From contig QRFJ01000084.1 in assembly GCA_006176705.1 (NCBI GenBank), forward strand, positions 372,001 through 436,000: a stretch of 64,000 nt of DNA, written 5' to 3'. Below, one piece after another: positions 22,227 through 33,120 of this stretch (positions within the stretch are counted from its first letter, which is position 1; each line of letters opens with the position of its first letter). Source of the stretch: Cocos nucifera (Eukaryota > Streptophyta > Magnoliopsida > Arecales > Arecaceae). Below the pieces are notes generated by a model. It worked only from the letters and a program-made list of their open reading frames with translations. It was not told where the DNA came from and ran no database searches. The translations under genes were made by a program, and so were the position numbers.

Positions 22227-24417
22227 TGTTAGATATGTGTGCCCTAGAAGTCCAGAATTGGCTGACACTTGTAATACACTTCTAGGGGCAAAATTATAAT
22301 TTTGACTATAAATAATAAAATAGGTTATTTTCTATCATATATGTGTATTTAGTGTCTGTGATACATCCTTTGAGTTAATGGTAATGATAATTCATATTTT
22401 CAAGAGTTGAAAATTTAAGACATGAATAATTTTCATTATTAACTCATAAAATGCTCCGACCATAGGATCATCACGAGGATGGTGATTGATCCGAAAGGTT
22501 GGTGTACAATCACTTCTTCATTTAGTAGATGAGTCTTGAGTCTACGGTGTAGGAGACACCGGAGCGAGAGTATAGGTACTCATTAGAGAACGAGGGCACT
22601 GAGCATGACCACCTCGAGCAGTCATAAGGAAGTCTACCTTCTCGTCGATGACTGACTCGAAGCTGCAGTGGTGTGTCTGGTTCTTTGACCTGAGGTGCAT
22701 CGGCAATTCATCCTTGAGGGTGTTATAGTTTGACTACACCATGACTCAGGTCTCCTAGCCATTCGAAATCCTGAGGTGTATGTTGGCTATAGCATGTTCA
22801 TTGTAGGAATTGGATTGCACCAAGATGAAATCTATCTACCTCGGTGGATGAGGAGCAGTCCCTATGATGATCATGAGAATCAAGTCCATAAGCCCATGGC
22901 CATGGTAGAGTGAAATAATAGAAAGAGTTTCTATTAAGGTTTTCACATCGAACTTGAATCGAATGATTAAATCATATGATAGAAATTAGGGTTTGACGAT
23001 TTCACCTTAACCCTAATCTGATCGGGGCTCAAGATAGAAGAACTTAATCACACAAGTAGCTGCACCAAGAGGTTCATTTTCAATTTTGATGGGTTGCCAC
23101 CATATACTGCTAGGTGTCACTGGTGGATTTTGGGAGCAATTAGAATGATTTAGATGATCGATCATTTCAGTTGTCTGAATCAGAAGAGTTTTCATCCATC
23201 AGAAGGAGTTTCGATGATGTCGATAATAGAGATCGTGACATATCCCATTACCATATAGAATCAAACCTAACTGGATCACACAAACAAGGGTTTGGATCTA
23301 GATATCATCAATTGGACTAATCAAGTTTAATTGATTTGAATTACATTCAATTAGGTTCAAGGAAATCGTGCTAGCACACGATTGGGCCTAACGTTCTCCT
23401 TCTATTATCATTAAAAGTTATCTCAACTGAGCCAAATGAGTTTGTGCTCACTCAGGTACCTTTACTTGGTCTGACTGAAGCTTGTCCAGGTCAAAAAAGG
23501 ATTGTCTTAATTTATGAGATAAATTGAAGGCAACATCTGTCATTTTTCATCACGTGCTAATTCTTGTCTTTTGACTTTGGTCAAACATTGACCTTTGACT
23601 CTTGGACATCTGCCCATTTGTCATATACCTATTGGAGAGTAGATAGGGGCTTGTCCCCTTGCTAGAATTTTGAAAGAAAGGGGTGCATGCTTAGGGAGGC
23701 GTGCACCCATGGATAGGGACGATTGAAGTCCCATACGGATGGGACTCTAGGTTGTTTCTTGGTTTCTACTTAGGTGGCCCATAACTATAGAATTTGACCA
23801 ATCTTAGGTTCCATCTAAGGATAAATTACATGGGCCCTCATCTGATTAGATCAGGTGATGTCATCCCACCAATCAAATTTAGATCTAATTGCACAAAGCT
23901 ACATGATTGGCCGGAATGATGTGGCACTGCATGGCATAGCAGGGTCTTTATAAACCCTGTCTGCGCCCAACTTTTATAGAGTTTTCTCTTTGCCCATGCC
24001 CCAAGGCTGCCCCACTCCCTCCTCCATGCCATCTTCTGATCCTCTCTCTCCTCTCCATGCCCAAGGAAAGTTGGGCTCCAGTTTGGTGTGATCCAAGCAA
24101 GAAAAAACTGACGAGAAAGGAAGAAGGCAGCAATGCTGCAGAGACGACAGCAGATCTTTATAAAGGAGTTTTGAAGATTCTCCAAATTAGATCTAGATCT
24201 AATTTTTAGAGAGGCAATAAAGAAGAAGAAGATCTTTAGATCCAATCCGAGTGGATACCGGTAGAGGCCAGGTGCTTGCGTGGCTAGATCCAGAATCTCA
24301 GGTAATCAATAGGATCATCAAAGGATAATCTGATTATCCAACATCAAGGTATAAATTAAATTAAATTTAATTTATTTTTATCTTTATTTATTATATCAAT
24401 AAAATCAAATCTAAAAC
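22227..24417 (+). repeat. Copia B 3' LTR (cut near its end)
   Basis: Starts TGTTAG at 22227, and 23068-24417 matches the 5' LTR 14933-16260. It stops at 24417 after AATCTAAAAC, where the 5' LTR continues for about 120 bp to CTCCTTCA. Element C begins at the next base. Open frames on either strand here are not genes. Confidence 0.85.
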
Positions 24418-25820
24418 TGAAGGAAAATCCTGATTTCCCGATCCAGGTTCGTTCAGATCTGATCAAATCAAGAGATATATTTTAAAATTTTTTTTCTCTT
24501 GATCCCAATCAGATCTTGATATGTTTTAGATCTGATTCTTATTATTTTAATAAAATAAAATAAAATAAGATAAATTAAATCAAATTTAATTTACCTGATT
24601 TGGGTAATCCTATTACCCTGTAGATGATCCTGATTGCAGCAGAAGGTTCTGGATCTAGCCACGCAAGCGCCTGGCCTCTACCGGTATCCACTCGGGTTGG
24701 ATCTGGAGATCCTCTTCTTCTCTATCACGCCTCCAAAAATCAGATCTGGATCTGATCTGGAGGATCTTCAAAACTCCTTTTGAAGATCAGCAGTCGTCCT
24801 TTTGCAGCAGTGCAGCCTTCTTCTTTTGATCGCCTTTCTTTTGATCTGGAACGCACCAACCTAAGTCCAAAACCCTTTTGGACGTGGAGAGCAAGGGGAG
24901 AAGAAGCTATGGCATGGAGGAGGAGGGGAGAGGCAGCCTTGGGGCGTGGGGTTTCTCAATTGAATTACATTAGCATTGAATCTGAGTTGGGCGCAGGGTC
25001 TTATTTATAGACTAAGCGTGATCCAACTCCTCTTCCTCCCAACCAATCACAACCCTTTGTGAAATCAGATCTAAATCTGATTGGTGGGAATAGAGACCCC
25101 TGGATTCCTCCTTAGAGGGCGCCTAAGACCAGTCAAAGTTGGTTCTTAGAAGAACTCTAATTGGAATCCAAAAAAAGATGGAGTCCTTGTCCAACAAGGA
25201 CTGCTAGGCGCCTCCTACTTGGGCTCATGCCACCCTTGGTGTGCGCCCTTCTCCTTGCCAGGTTCTAGCAGGGGGACAGGCCCCCACCAGCTCTCCAATA
25301 GGTGCATGACATGTGGTCAAAAGTCAAAAGGTCAATGGTCAACGTTTGACCAGTCAAAGGTAGACTTTTGACCAAAGTCAAAGAACAAGAAATGGTAGGT
25401 GACCAAAAATGGCAGGTGATGTCTTACAAATAAGACAACCTATTCTGACTTGGACAACCTCAAGTCAGACCATATGAAGGCCTCTGATTGAGCACAAACT
25501 CCTTTGGCTTAGTCAGGACAACTTATTTATGATAGCAAAAGAAGAACATTAGGTTCAATCGAGTGCTAGCACGATTTTCTTGAACCTAATTGAATCTCAT
25601 TCAGATCAATTAAACTAGATCAGTTCAATTGATGATCACCAAATTCAAACCCTTGTTTGTGTGACCCAGTTAGGTTCAGTTCTGTATGGTAATGGGATAT
25701 GTCATGATCTCTATCATAGACATCATCGAAACTCCTTTCGATGGATCAGAACTCTTCTGATTCGAACAGCTAGAATGATCGATCATCTAAATCATTCTAA
25801 TTGCTCCCAAAATCCACCAG

Positions 25821-25845
25821 NNNNNNNNNNNNNNNNNNNNNNNNN
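25821..25845. other. Assembly gap (25 N)
   Basis: Exactly 25 unknown bases inside the LTR. This fixed length is typical of an assembly placeholder rather than a measured distance. Confidence 0.99.
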
Positions 25846-26617
25846 AAGTAAAGACACACCTCCCAAGCCCACGCACCAACACGATAAATAATAAGGTACC
25901 ACACACAAACAAAACGCCGACAAAAAACACAACAAACACAACCAACATACACACACAGCCTGAGCGGCCAACAAATAGCAAACAATCATCATATAAGCAA
26001 CACACTGACAACAGCCAAACACAAAACACACAACAACCATGCGAATAACCGTCGCCACATCCAACAAAGATTACCACATCCAACAAATCCAATTAGAAGC
26101 ACCACACCCACAAAACACAAAACCAACTATACAAAACAAAAAACACCTACCATAAACAAACAACCAACACCACACACACCGAATCAGACACAATACACTA
26201 GAACAGAGGATACACAAACAGAGGAGCACACATACAATACAACTACAAAGTAACACAACAAACACAAACACACACTAGCTACACATCCAACCTGTACACA
26301 CACTAACAATAACAACAACAACCATCACATAAACATCACATATACCGAAATAAACAACACGAGAATCAACAATGATAACAAAAAAAATACCTAAAAAATA
26401 AAAGAAACACTAAAACTAACACATATAACTAAATATATAAACTTCAACCAACCAAACATACACACAATACCAAACACAATGAAGACCAAGCGTCGCAATA
26501 AACACATTACATAGAGACTAATAGATACTCCTCAATGATTATCAAAAGGGCTGCCTCTCCCAATACATAACCACCAGAAACGGTAAGCATAGAAGGGGAT
26601 TCCCCCCATTTTTCTTT
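25846..26617. other. A/C-rich low-complexity sequence beside the gap, probable read artefact
   Basis: The top strand is dominated by A and C in short CA-type runs, unlike anything else in the window. From about 26515 to 26617 it grades into a distorted version of the LTR: for example GGGCTGCCTCTCC against GGGCTGCTCCTC in the other LTR, with many indels. This looks like an unpolished long-read extension into the LTR. Cys/Val-rich open frames on the minus strand here are by-products of the composition. Confidence 0.65.
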
Positions 26618-27201
26618 TGGATGCAATCCAGTTCCTACAATGAACATGTCATAGCCAACATACACCTCAGGGTTCCATATGGCTAGGAGACCGAGTAATG
26701 GTGTAGTCAAACTATAACACCCTCAAGGTGAACTGCCGATGCATCTCAGGTCAAAGAACCAGACACACTACTGCAGCATCGAGTCAGACATTGACGAGAA
26801 GGTAGACTCCCTAATGACTACTCGAGATGGTCACGCCCAGTGCCCTCGTTCTCTAATGAGTACCTGTACTCTCGCTCTGGTGTCTCCACACCGTAGACTC
26901 AAGACTCATCTACTAAAGAGAAGCGATCGTACACCAACCTTCCAGATCAATCACCATCCTCGTGATGATCCTATGGTCGGGAGCTGTTTATGAGTTAATA
27001 ATGATTATTCATGTCTTAAATTTTCAACTCTTGAAAAATGAATATACATTACCATTAATCAAAGGATGTATCACAGACACTAAATACACAGTATGATAGA
27101 AAATAACCCATTTTATTAATTATAGTCAAAATTATAATTTTGCCCCTAGAAGTGTATTACAAGTGTCAGCAATTCTGGCTTCTAGGGCACAATATCTAAC
27201 A

Positions 27202-28255
27202 ATCTCCCACTTGTCCTAAAGCCAATTGGCTACAAGTCTAAGTCCCATCTTCTCAAGGTGGGCTTCGATCTTCTGTTGTCCCAACGGCTTTGTAAGTGGG
27301 TCTGCCACATTATCTGCGGAGTTGACTCTCTTGACCTCGACATAACCCTTTTTGAGGTAATCGCAGATGAGGTGGTATCACCGTTTGCTAGGAACTCTTC
27401 CAGCACAAACAGTCTGCCAGATGTCGACTTTCGATCATCTATATCAGACATGAAGTCCGAGTCTGTGTATCCTTGAACTAGGAGTTCTCCGTTACCAAAG
27501 ACCAACATCATATCCTTAGTTCTTCTCAAGTACTTAAGGATACATTTCACAGAAGTCCAGTGTTCTTCACCTGGATTTGACTGATATCTACTTGTGACAC
27601 TCACAAGCCATGGGCTATATCAGGTTCGTATACATAGCATGGCATACATGAGGCCCTATTGCCAGAAGCATAAGGGATCTTGCTCATGTGTTCTATTTCC
27701 TCAGGTGTGCTGGGCACATCTTCTTGGAAAGATGAATACCATGTCTGAAGGTATTAATCCCCTCTTAGAGTTTTCCATACTAAACCTCTTTATACTTCCT
27801 CTATGTACACTCTTTCTTGAAAGTCCTAGCATCCTATTCGGTCTATCTCTATAGACCTTAATTCCTAGAATATAAGGATGCTTCACCTAGGTCTTTCATG
27901 GAGAATTCCTTGGACAACCACATCTTGACTGATGTCAACATGGGAATATCATTCCCAATAAGGAGGATGCATCCACGTACAATACGAGGAAGACAACAGC
28001 GCTCCACTGACCCTTTTGAAAAACATGGTTCCTCTTCATTTTGATGAAACCAAACTTTTTATCACATCATTGAAATGAGTGTTCCAGCTCCGAGATGCTT
28101 GCTTAAGTCCATATATGGACCTTTGCAGCTTGCAAACCTTGTGATCAGTATCACTGGATGTGAAACCTAGCGGCTGTTCCATATAGATATCTTCCTCAAG
28201 ATATCCATTTAGGAATGCCGTTTTCACGTCCATTTGCCATATTCATAATCGAAAT
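27202..28255 (-). pseudogene. Copia C RNase H and reverse transcriptase remnants
   Basis: RNase H at 27218-27560 reads YTDSDFMSDIDDRKSTSG. A deletion of about 190 bp near 27378 then removes the EAEY and CDN boxes and joins the preceding frame to the RYHLI...DYL...TKPLG end. RT sequence follows on the left-to-right strand up to 28255. The catalytic box has lost one base (GTGGATGCATCC for GTGGATGACATCC near 27968), which destroys YVDD. The readable N-terminal part 28036-28233 has MDVKTAFLNGYLEEDIYMEQ and YGLKQASRSWNTHFNDVIK. Confidence 0.8.
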
Positions 28256-28323
28256 AGCTTGCCAACGGGTCCAGTCAGTCTATGTGTGTCTAGGATACGT
28301 GCCAATGGGTTGGACGCAGACAT
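28256..28323 (-). pseudogene. Copia C gag, first codons only
   Basis: After the deletion junction the minus strand holds only the start of gag: ATG at 28321-28323, reading MSASNPLARILDTHRL, followed directly by RT sequence. This copy shows the original gag start codon that is mutated in A, B and E. Confidence 0.75.
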
Positions 28324-30187
28324 TTTCCTGTAGAGAGTCAAAGATTCTAGTTAGATACTGTAATTTTGACTTGACCAATTTATTTAGGGATTTTATTTTT
28401 AAACAAATTAGCTCCCACTATTTTCTCGGATCCCTACACTCCCTCTGTAGAGATGCAAAAATCTCCACGATTAATGATTTCTAGTGGGTGGTGCGGTCTC
28501 ACCAACTGACTCATCACCTCACCTAACAGTTATTGGTGATGGGTTAGCCAATGAGTGAACAACTCTTGTTCAATGATTCTCTAATCATGGTGCACCCAAA
28601 CTTGGTCTCTAATTCATGAATCTCACCGTATCCGGAAATATTGATCCACTCCTTAGTTAAGTCAGACCCACCATTTGCATAGACTGGGTTCCTAATTGGG
28701 TCTCTCACCGTATCCAAAATATTGAGCCCAACTCATCCTCCAGCCCATAGCATCCAATGCCTAATAGACATGGTTGCGTCTTCCCGGTGCAACTGAGCCA
28801 CTGTATCCAGCCGAGAACAATCAAACCCGGGAAGGGCCCGCACATCTACAATGGTGGAAGACCTCAGACTTAATCTTTTCTTAGGGAGAATTGATTCAGG
28901 TCTCATTAAACTAGACTTGGCTTAGTCATAACAATTATGACTAACCTAGTGGCATGGGTTCAGCTCGGATTATTGACCACCTCAGATCAGAACTGTGTCA
29001 ACAGATATGGCCAGGTAAGTGAGACCGGTGGAAGGAATATGCCATTAACTCGTACAAGAACGCATTCAGGTCGAGTAGCTTCCAATTAAAAACCAGTCGG
29101 TCGTCTATGTGCCAAACTTACCTTAGACACCAAATTGTTGAGTCAGAACCAATTGGGTTAGCCTACAATCCAGACTCTAACCTCTGAGCCTAATTAGGTC
29201 TTGCTTGATCGTGACTCGATCTTGACCCAGACTTAATCCTATTAGGCTGGTCAATTTAAGCATTGTTGATCCCATCTAACCAACTCTTGATTCGGTTTGA
29301 TCAACCGCTTAGACCTAATTGAGCTACCCAAGCCCGAACCCAGTATTATGAATATGTCTTAGATCTGAAATTCTCAATTTTAGACCTAATTAATATTCCA
29401 TAAACTTAATTCTTAATTAAGTAGGGTTCATAAACAAAATATGCACAATAAATCCTAGGGTTTCAGGATCTAGGGTTTTGCAGAAAGTAAGTTTTGGGTT
29501 TCTGATTAAGGACGAACACGCAGCACCCCTACACATCATAAGAACACCCCATCGAATGGGAAGAGAGGGCCTTTAAACCCTTCTTCGTTCTTATGACCGG
29601 ACGGCCAAGAGGAACGCCTTAATCAGGAACATGTAAATCTACAAAACAGTTATAGATCTATATCATATATCTCATATACAAATTTAGATCTAATCAAGGC
29701 ATATTTTGCATACATCTCATGTATCAAATCATGCATATTTTCAGATCTAAATTATCTCATAATAATCTAAAAAATTAGATTTAAATTGATCTAATCAAAA
29801 TAAATTCTAATCTAGACAATTATGTAGAACTATTCTACAACTAGTCTAGACATGCATCAATCATATCTCATATGATATTTTAAAATTAAATAATTTTTAT
29901 TTGCTGTTTATCAGATGTTATTATAACACTTATAATATCAGAAAATAGTAAATAAAGAAGATCTAAAATATGATTTAATCAGATTAAATCAAAGACATGC
30001 AAAAAACTATTCTATAGAACTATTCTATTCTAGAACTAGTCATGCATATCTTCATGTTCTTAGATCCAAATCATTTAATTTTAATTTTTCTGATTTCAGA
30101 TCTGATCACATCTCATGTGACATCTGAAATCACTTTATTTTCTAATTAAAATAAAATTAAAATCAGATCTAAAACATTTTAGAACCA
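28324..30187 (-). other. Copia C untranslated leader
   Basis: Same 1.86-kb non-coding leader as in the sister copies, closest to 55215-56500 of element E. Confidence 0.7.
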
Positions 30188-30201
30188 TGGCTCTGATACC
30201 A
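30188..30201 (-). promoter_or_regulatory. Primer-binding site, copia C
   Basis: The minus strand reads TGGTATCAGAGCCA, unmutated, two bases from the LTR edge at 30204. Confidence 0.9.
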
Positions 30202-30203
30202 GT

Positions 30204-32505
30204 TGAAGGGAAATCCTGATTTTCCCGGTCCAGGTTCGTTCAGATCTGATCAGATCAAGAGATATATTTTCAAAAATTTTTTTTTTCTTGATCCCAATCA
30301 GATCTTGATATATTTTTAGATCTGATTCTTATTATTTTAATAAATAAAATAAAATAAGATAAATTAAATCAAATTTAATTTACCTGATTTGGGTAATCCT
30401 ATTACCCTGTTAGATGATCCTGATTGCAGCGGAAGGTTCTGGATCTAGCCACGCAAGCGCCTGGCCTCTACCGGTATCCACTCGGGTTGGATCTGGAGAT
30501 CCTCTTCTTCTCTATCACACCTCCAAAAAATTCAGATCTGGATCTGATCTGGAGGATCTTCAAAACTCTTTTGAAGATCAGCAGTCGTCCTTTTGCAGCA
30601 GCGCAGCCTTCTTGCTTTTGATCGCCTTTCTTTTGATCTGGAATCGCACCAACCTAAGTCCAAAACCCTTTTGGACGTGGAGAGCAAGGGGAGAAGAGAC
30701 TATGGCATGGAGAAGGAGGGGAGAGGCAGCCTTGGGGCATGGGGTTTCTCAATTGAATTCATTAGCATTGAATTGAGTTGGGCGCAGGGTCTTATTTATA
30801 GACTAAGCTTGTGATCCAACTCCTCTTCCTCCCAACCAATCACAACCCTTTGTGAAATCAGATCTAAATCTGATTGGTTGGGAATAGAGACCCCTGGATT
30901 CCTCCTTAGAGGGTGCCTAAGACCAGTCAAAAGTTGGATTCTTAGAAGAACTCTAATTGGAATCCAAAAAGGAGATGGAGTCCTTGTCCAACAAGGACTC
31001 CTAGGCGCCTCCTACTTGGGCTCACGCCACCCTTGGCGTGCGCCCTTCTCCTTGCCAGGTTCTGGCAGGGGGACAGGCCCCCACCAGCTCTCCAATAGGT
31101 GCATGACATGTGGTCAAAAGTCAAAAGGTCAATGGTCAACGTTTGACCAGTCAAAGGTAGACTTTTGACCAAAGTCAAAGAACAAGAAATGGCAGGTGAC
31201 CAAAAATGGCAGGTAATGTCTTACAAATAAGACAACCTATTCTGACTTGGACAACCTCCAGTCAGACCATATGAAGGCCTCTGATTGAGCACAAACTCCT
31301 TTGGCTCAGTCAGGACAACTTATTTATGATAGTAAAAGAAGAACGTTAGGTTCAATCGAGTGCTAGCACGATTTCCTTGAACCTAATTGAATCTCATTCA
31401 GATCAATTGAACTAGATCAGTTCAATTGATGATCACCAGATTCAAACCCTTGTTTGTGTGACCCAGTTAGGTTCAGTTCTGTATGGTAATGGGATATGTC
31501 ATGATCTCTATCATAGACATCATCGAAACTCCTTTCGATGGATCAGAACTCTTCTGATTCGAACAGCTAGAATGATCGATCATCTAAATCATTCTAATTG
31601 CTCCCAAAATCCACCAGTGACACCTAGCAGTATATGGTGGCAACCCATCAGAGCTGAATGCGAACCTCTTGGTGCAGCTACCTGTGTGATTAAGTTCTTC
31701 TATCTTGAAGCCCGATCAGATTAGGGTTAAGGTGAACTCGTCAAACCCTAGTCTCTGTCATATGATGTAATCATTCGATTCGAGTCCAATGTGAAAATCT
31801 AAATAGAAACTCTTTCTATTATTTCACTCTGCCATGGCCATGGGCTTCTGGACTTGATTCTCATGATCATCATAGGGCTGCTCCTCTACCACCGAGGTAG
31901 ATAGATTCCCATCTTGATGCAATCCAGTTCCTACAATGAACATGTCATAGCCAACATACACCTCAGGATTCCATATGGCTAGGAGACCGAGTAATGGTGT
32001 AGTCAAACTATAACACCCTCAAGGTGAACTGCCGATGCATCTCAGGTCAAAGAACCAGACACACTACTGCAGCATCGAGTCAGTCATTGACGAGAAGGTA
32101 GACTTCCCTAATGACTACTCGAGGTGGTCACGCTCAGTGCCCTCGTTCTCTAACGAGTACCTGTACTCTCGCTCCGGTGTCTCCACACCGTAGACTCAAG
32201 ACTCATCTACTAAAGAGAAGCGATCGTACACCAACCTTCCGGATCAATCACCATCCTCGTGTGATGATCCTATGGTCGGGAGCTGTTTATGAGTTAATAA
32301 TGATTATTCATGTCTTAAATTTTCAACTCTTGAAAATATGAATTATCATTACCATTAACTCAAAGGATGTATCACAGACACTAAATACACATGTGTGATA
32401 GAAAATAACCCATTTTATTAATTATAGTCAAAATTACAATTTTGCCCCTAGAAGTGTATTACAAGTGTCAGCCAATTCTGGCTTCTAGGGCACATATATC
32501 TAACA
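30204..32505 (-). repeat. Copia C 5' LTR (complete)
   Basis: 2,302 bp from TGAAGG to CTAACA (complement TG...CA), the best-preserved LTR of the family here. It carries the TATA-like CTATAAATA on the minus strand at 30793-30801. The right flank TCCAATTCAT belongs to the gypsy element. Confidence 0.9.
30793..30801 (-). promoter_or_regulatory. TATA box in copia C 5' LTR
   Basis: CTATAAATA on the minus strand, inside the LTR that would drive element C. It is conserved at 25002-25010 in the other LTR. Inferred from consensus and position. Confidence 0.5.
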
Positions 32506-32551
32506 TCCAATTCATATAATATCTAAACAATGGGACCTTGCACTGTAGAAT
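32506..32551 (+). other. Gypsy spacer before the tandem repeat
   Basis: 46 bp between the end of element C and the first 117-bp unit. No homology to copia sequence is seen, so I assign it to the gypsy element. Confidence 0.5.
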
Positions 32552-33120
32552 AATTAGGAACAGGAGGGAAACTTCATCCTAACATTGAGGTAAAATGAAG
32601 ATCTCGATTACTTAAATAGGGATGCTGGGAGAGGCCCCTTCAATGATCCTTTTGTGCTCCTATAGTCCTATTAGAAATAGGAGGGAATCCTCATCCTAAC
32701 ATTGAGCTAAAGTGAAGACCTCGATTATGTAAGTCAGGATGCAGGGAGAGGCCCCTTCAATAGTCCTTTTATGCCCTTATAGCCCTATTAAGAATAGGAG
32801 GAGAACCTCATCCTAACATTAAGCTAAAGTGAAGACCTTGGTTACTTAAGCCAGGATATGGAGAAAGGCCCTTTCAATGGTTCTTTTGTGTTCCTATAGT
32901 TCTGTTAGGAATAGAAGAAGAACCTCATCCTAACATTGAGCTAAAGCAAAGACCTCGGTTACTTAAGTTGGGATACGGGAAGAGGTCCTTTCAATGGCCT
33001 TTTTGTTCCCCTATAGTCCTCTTAGGAATAGGAGGAGAACCTCATCCTAACATTGAGCTAAAGCAAAGACCTCAGTTACTTAAATCGGGATGCGGGGAGA
33101 GGGCCCTTCAATGGTCCTTT
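32552..33120 (+). repeat. 117-bp tandem repeat of the gypsy element (units 1 to 5a)
   Basis: Units start at about 32552, 32670, 32787, 32904 and 33021. Each contains CCTCATCCTAACATTGAGC, a CTCGATTACTTAA-like stretch, GGGAGAGGCCCCTTCAAT and a CCTATAGTCCT end. Unit 5 is cut after 100 bp by element D. No coding frame runs through them. Confidence 0.9.
33116..33120. repeat. Target-site duplication of copia D (left)
   Basis: CCTTT directly before element D, repeated at 43286-43290 directly after it. Confidence 0.9.

Larger units (their letters stand above)
14933..24417 (+). mobile_element. Copia element B (same family, plus strand)
   Basis: Plus-strand element: 5' LTR remainder 14933-16386, PBS 16389, leader, gag-protease 18270-19545, integrase, RT 20780-21655, RNase H, polypurine tract, 3' LTR from 22227. 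The outer 841 bp of the 5' LTR are missing where A is inserted. The 3' LTR is cut at 24417, about 120 bp before its expected end, where element C begins. Numerous frameshifts, above all in integrase, make it inactive. It faces away from A: their 5' LTRs are back to back. Confidence 0.85.
24418..27201 (-). repeat. Copia C 3' LTR, interrupted by N gap and low-quality sequence
   Basis: 24418-25820 matches 30204-31618, and 26618-27201 matches about 31917-32505, so roughly 300 bp of LTR are replaced by 25 N plus about 770 bp of unrelated-looking sequence. A TATA-like box, CTATAAATA on the minus strand, lies at 25002-25010. The inner edge is followed by the polypurine tract at 27202-27217. Confidence 0.8.
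24418..32505 (-). mobile_element. Copia element C (same family, internally deleted; contains assembly gap)
   Basis: Minus-strand element with LTRs at 24418-27201 and 30204-32505. The LTRs are visibly more alike than those of A, B, D or E, so this is the youngest copy. The interior is only 3.0 kb: parts of RNase H and RT, then a jump at 28255 to the first codons of gag, the leader and the PBS. Integrase, protease and most of gag are gone. The left flank is inside the LTR of B and the right flank is gypsy repeat, with no matching target duplication (AAAAC against TCCAA). Together with the N gap, this makes the continuity of the locus doubtful. Confidence 0.75.

Noticed and set aside
25787..26092. 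Three overlapping Cys/Val-rich open frames resembling membrane proteins
   Set aside because: They run through the N gap and the A/C-rich sequence; the composition alone (complement rich in T and G) gives Cys, Val and Leu codons.
30414..30776. 120-codon open frame
   Set aside because: Inside the C 5' LTR and not conserved in other LTRs of the family.
30878..31168. 96-codon open frame with Gly- and Trp-containing product
   Set aside because: LTR sequence; the reverse frame is equally open and neither resembles a known protein.
32552..33120. Regular repeats considered as a CRISPR array
   Set aside because: The units are contiguous and diverged with no unique spacers, in a plant retrotransposon; they are a tandem satellite-like array.
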